A DNA stretch of 64,000 nt, taken from the NCBI RefSeq assembly GCF_003651245.1, contig NZ_RAPE01000002.1:248001-312000 (forward strand). Reading direction: 5' to 3'. Source of the stretch: Roseovarius spongiae. Its GTDB lineage: Bacteria; Pseudomonadota; Alphaproteobacteria; Rhodobacterales; Rhodobacteraceae. The notes under the pieces were generated by a model. The model was not told where the DNA came from, did no database searches, and worked only from the letters and a program-made list of their open reading frames with translations. Numbering within the stretch: position 1 is the stretch's first letter; each line of letters opens with the position of its first letter. Shown in pieces: positions 63,643-64,000 of the stretch. The translations under genes were made by a program, and so were the position numbers.

Positions 63643-63660
63643 TCCAAGGCGCGCGCGCGG

Positions 63661-64000
63661 TCAATCGTCGCCATTGGGCCGGCTGAGGATGAACAGCGCG
63701 GCGAGCGCCATGCAAATCACCTGCACGATCAGCGCGACAGGCGGCGCGGACGCGGCGACCGCCGCGACGAAGGCCGCCAGCATCATCGCGATCGCGAGAA
63801 CCTTGTAACGCGGCGCGATCGCGCCGCTGGCCTGCCAGTCGCGCAGCGCCGGGCCGAACAGACGGCTTTTGAGCAGCCGCGCATGAAGCGCGGGCGCACC
63901 CCTTGCAAAGCAGAAGGCTGCGAGGATGACGAAAGGGGTCGTCGGCAGAAGCGGGAGGATCGCGCCGAGCGCGCCCAGCCCGAGCGCGACGAAGCCGGCG
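63661..64000 (-). CDS. YbaN (DUF454) family membrane protein (5' cut by window edge)
   Basis: The minus-strand frame runs from beyond the right edge to TGA at 63661-63663; about 112 residues are visible. It reads LGALGAILPLLPTTPFVILA, then FCFARGAPALHARLL and RLFGPALRDWQASGAI, the hallmark of DUF454/YbaN. Two or three helices, ending ILSRPNGDD. Function unknown. It converges on the phosphate transporter with an 18-bp gap. Confidence 0.88.
   Translation of the reverse strand, partial: AGFVALGLGALGAILPLLPTTPFVILAAFCFARGAPALHARLLKSRLFGPALRDWQASGAIAPRYKVLAIAMMLAAFVAAVAASAPPVALIVQVICMALAALFILSRPNGDD

Noticed and set aside
1..64000. CRISPR arrays, insertion sequences, prophage, toxin-antitoxin or defence genes
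   Set aside because: No regularly spaced repeats, transposase, integrase, phage structural, Cas or restriction genes were recognised on either strand.

Overview
The window is chromosomal DNA of a high-GC marine alphaproteobacterium, almost certainly a member of the Rhodobacterales (Roseobacter/Rhodobacter group). The grounds are the FtsZ C-terminal peptide [10 protein letters not shown], the DUF2484, DUF2842 and DUF6324/DUF6476-type small proteins, a CarD regulator, a RibB carrying a dead RibA domain, the DMSP genes dmdA and acuI, a GTTC-N7-GTTC SOS box and a tRNA-His without the extra 5' G. The genus cannot be named from the sequence. Nearly all of the window is ordinary core genome. I see no prophage, insertion sequence, CRISPR array or defence island.

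Layout. 1-10.3 kb: distal half of the division and cell wall (dcw) cluster: murG (cut by the window edge), murC, two small membrane proteins, murB, ddl, ftsQ, ftsA, ftsZ, lpxC. 10.4-15.2 kb: bamD, recN, then pyrG and secG on the minus strand. 15.4-18.8 kb: a ureohydrolase, an amino-acid binding protein, purA, DUF2842. 19-23.1 kb: a tightly packed run of DUF2182, DUF1326, DinB, dmdA and acuI, ending in a strong terminator. 23.8-33.6 kb: proximal half of the dcw cluster, mraZ-rsmH-ftsL-ftsI-murE-murF-mraY-(DUF2165)-murD. 33.7-36.3 kb: ribB-ribH-nusB and a small membrane protein. 36.7-39.4 kb: mmcB with an SOS box, a porin, tRNA-His and a low-GC gene remnant. 39.4-46.8 kb: an RluA-type pseudouridine synthase, rpoH, two alpha/beta hydrolases, a DksA-type zinc finger, pepF, SCP2 and a TPR protein. 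46.9-54.3 kb: an SUV3-like helicase, an S4 RNA-binding protein, fdxA, carD and a CPA2 antiporter. 54.4-64 kb: a 995-residue GspL/PilP-like protein, metY, a glycosyltransferase-like protein, tRNA-Tyr, rlmB, a CoA-binding protein, a Pit transporter and a partial YbaN.

How the genes work together. The dcw genes make the peptidoglycan precursor from UDP-MurNAc to lipid II and build the divisome. Translational coupling is frequent (ATGA, GTGA and TGATG overlaps). The unusual point is order: the mraZ-murD half lies downstream of the murG-lpxC half, with 13.5 kb of unrelated genes between them, so the cluster is split at murD/ftsW and circularly permuted. The second point of interest is the DMSP demethylation operon, in which dmdA overlaps a DinB-family gene, with DUF1326 and DUF2182 just ahead. 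I did not find a convincing wholly new system. The best leads are these two, an intergenic repeat family, a structure-rich noncoding block at 36.3-36.6 kb and a possible small RNA near 61.4 kb.
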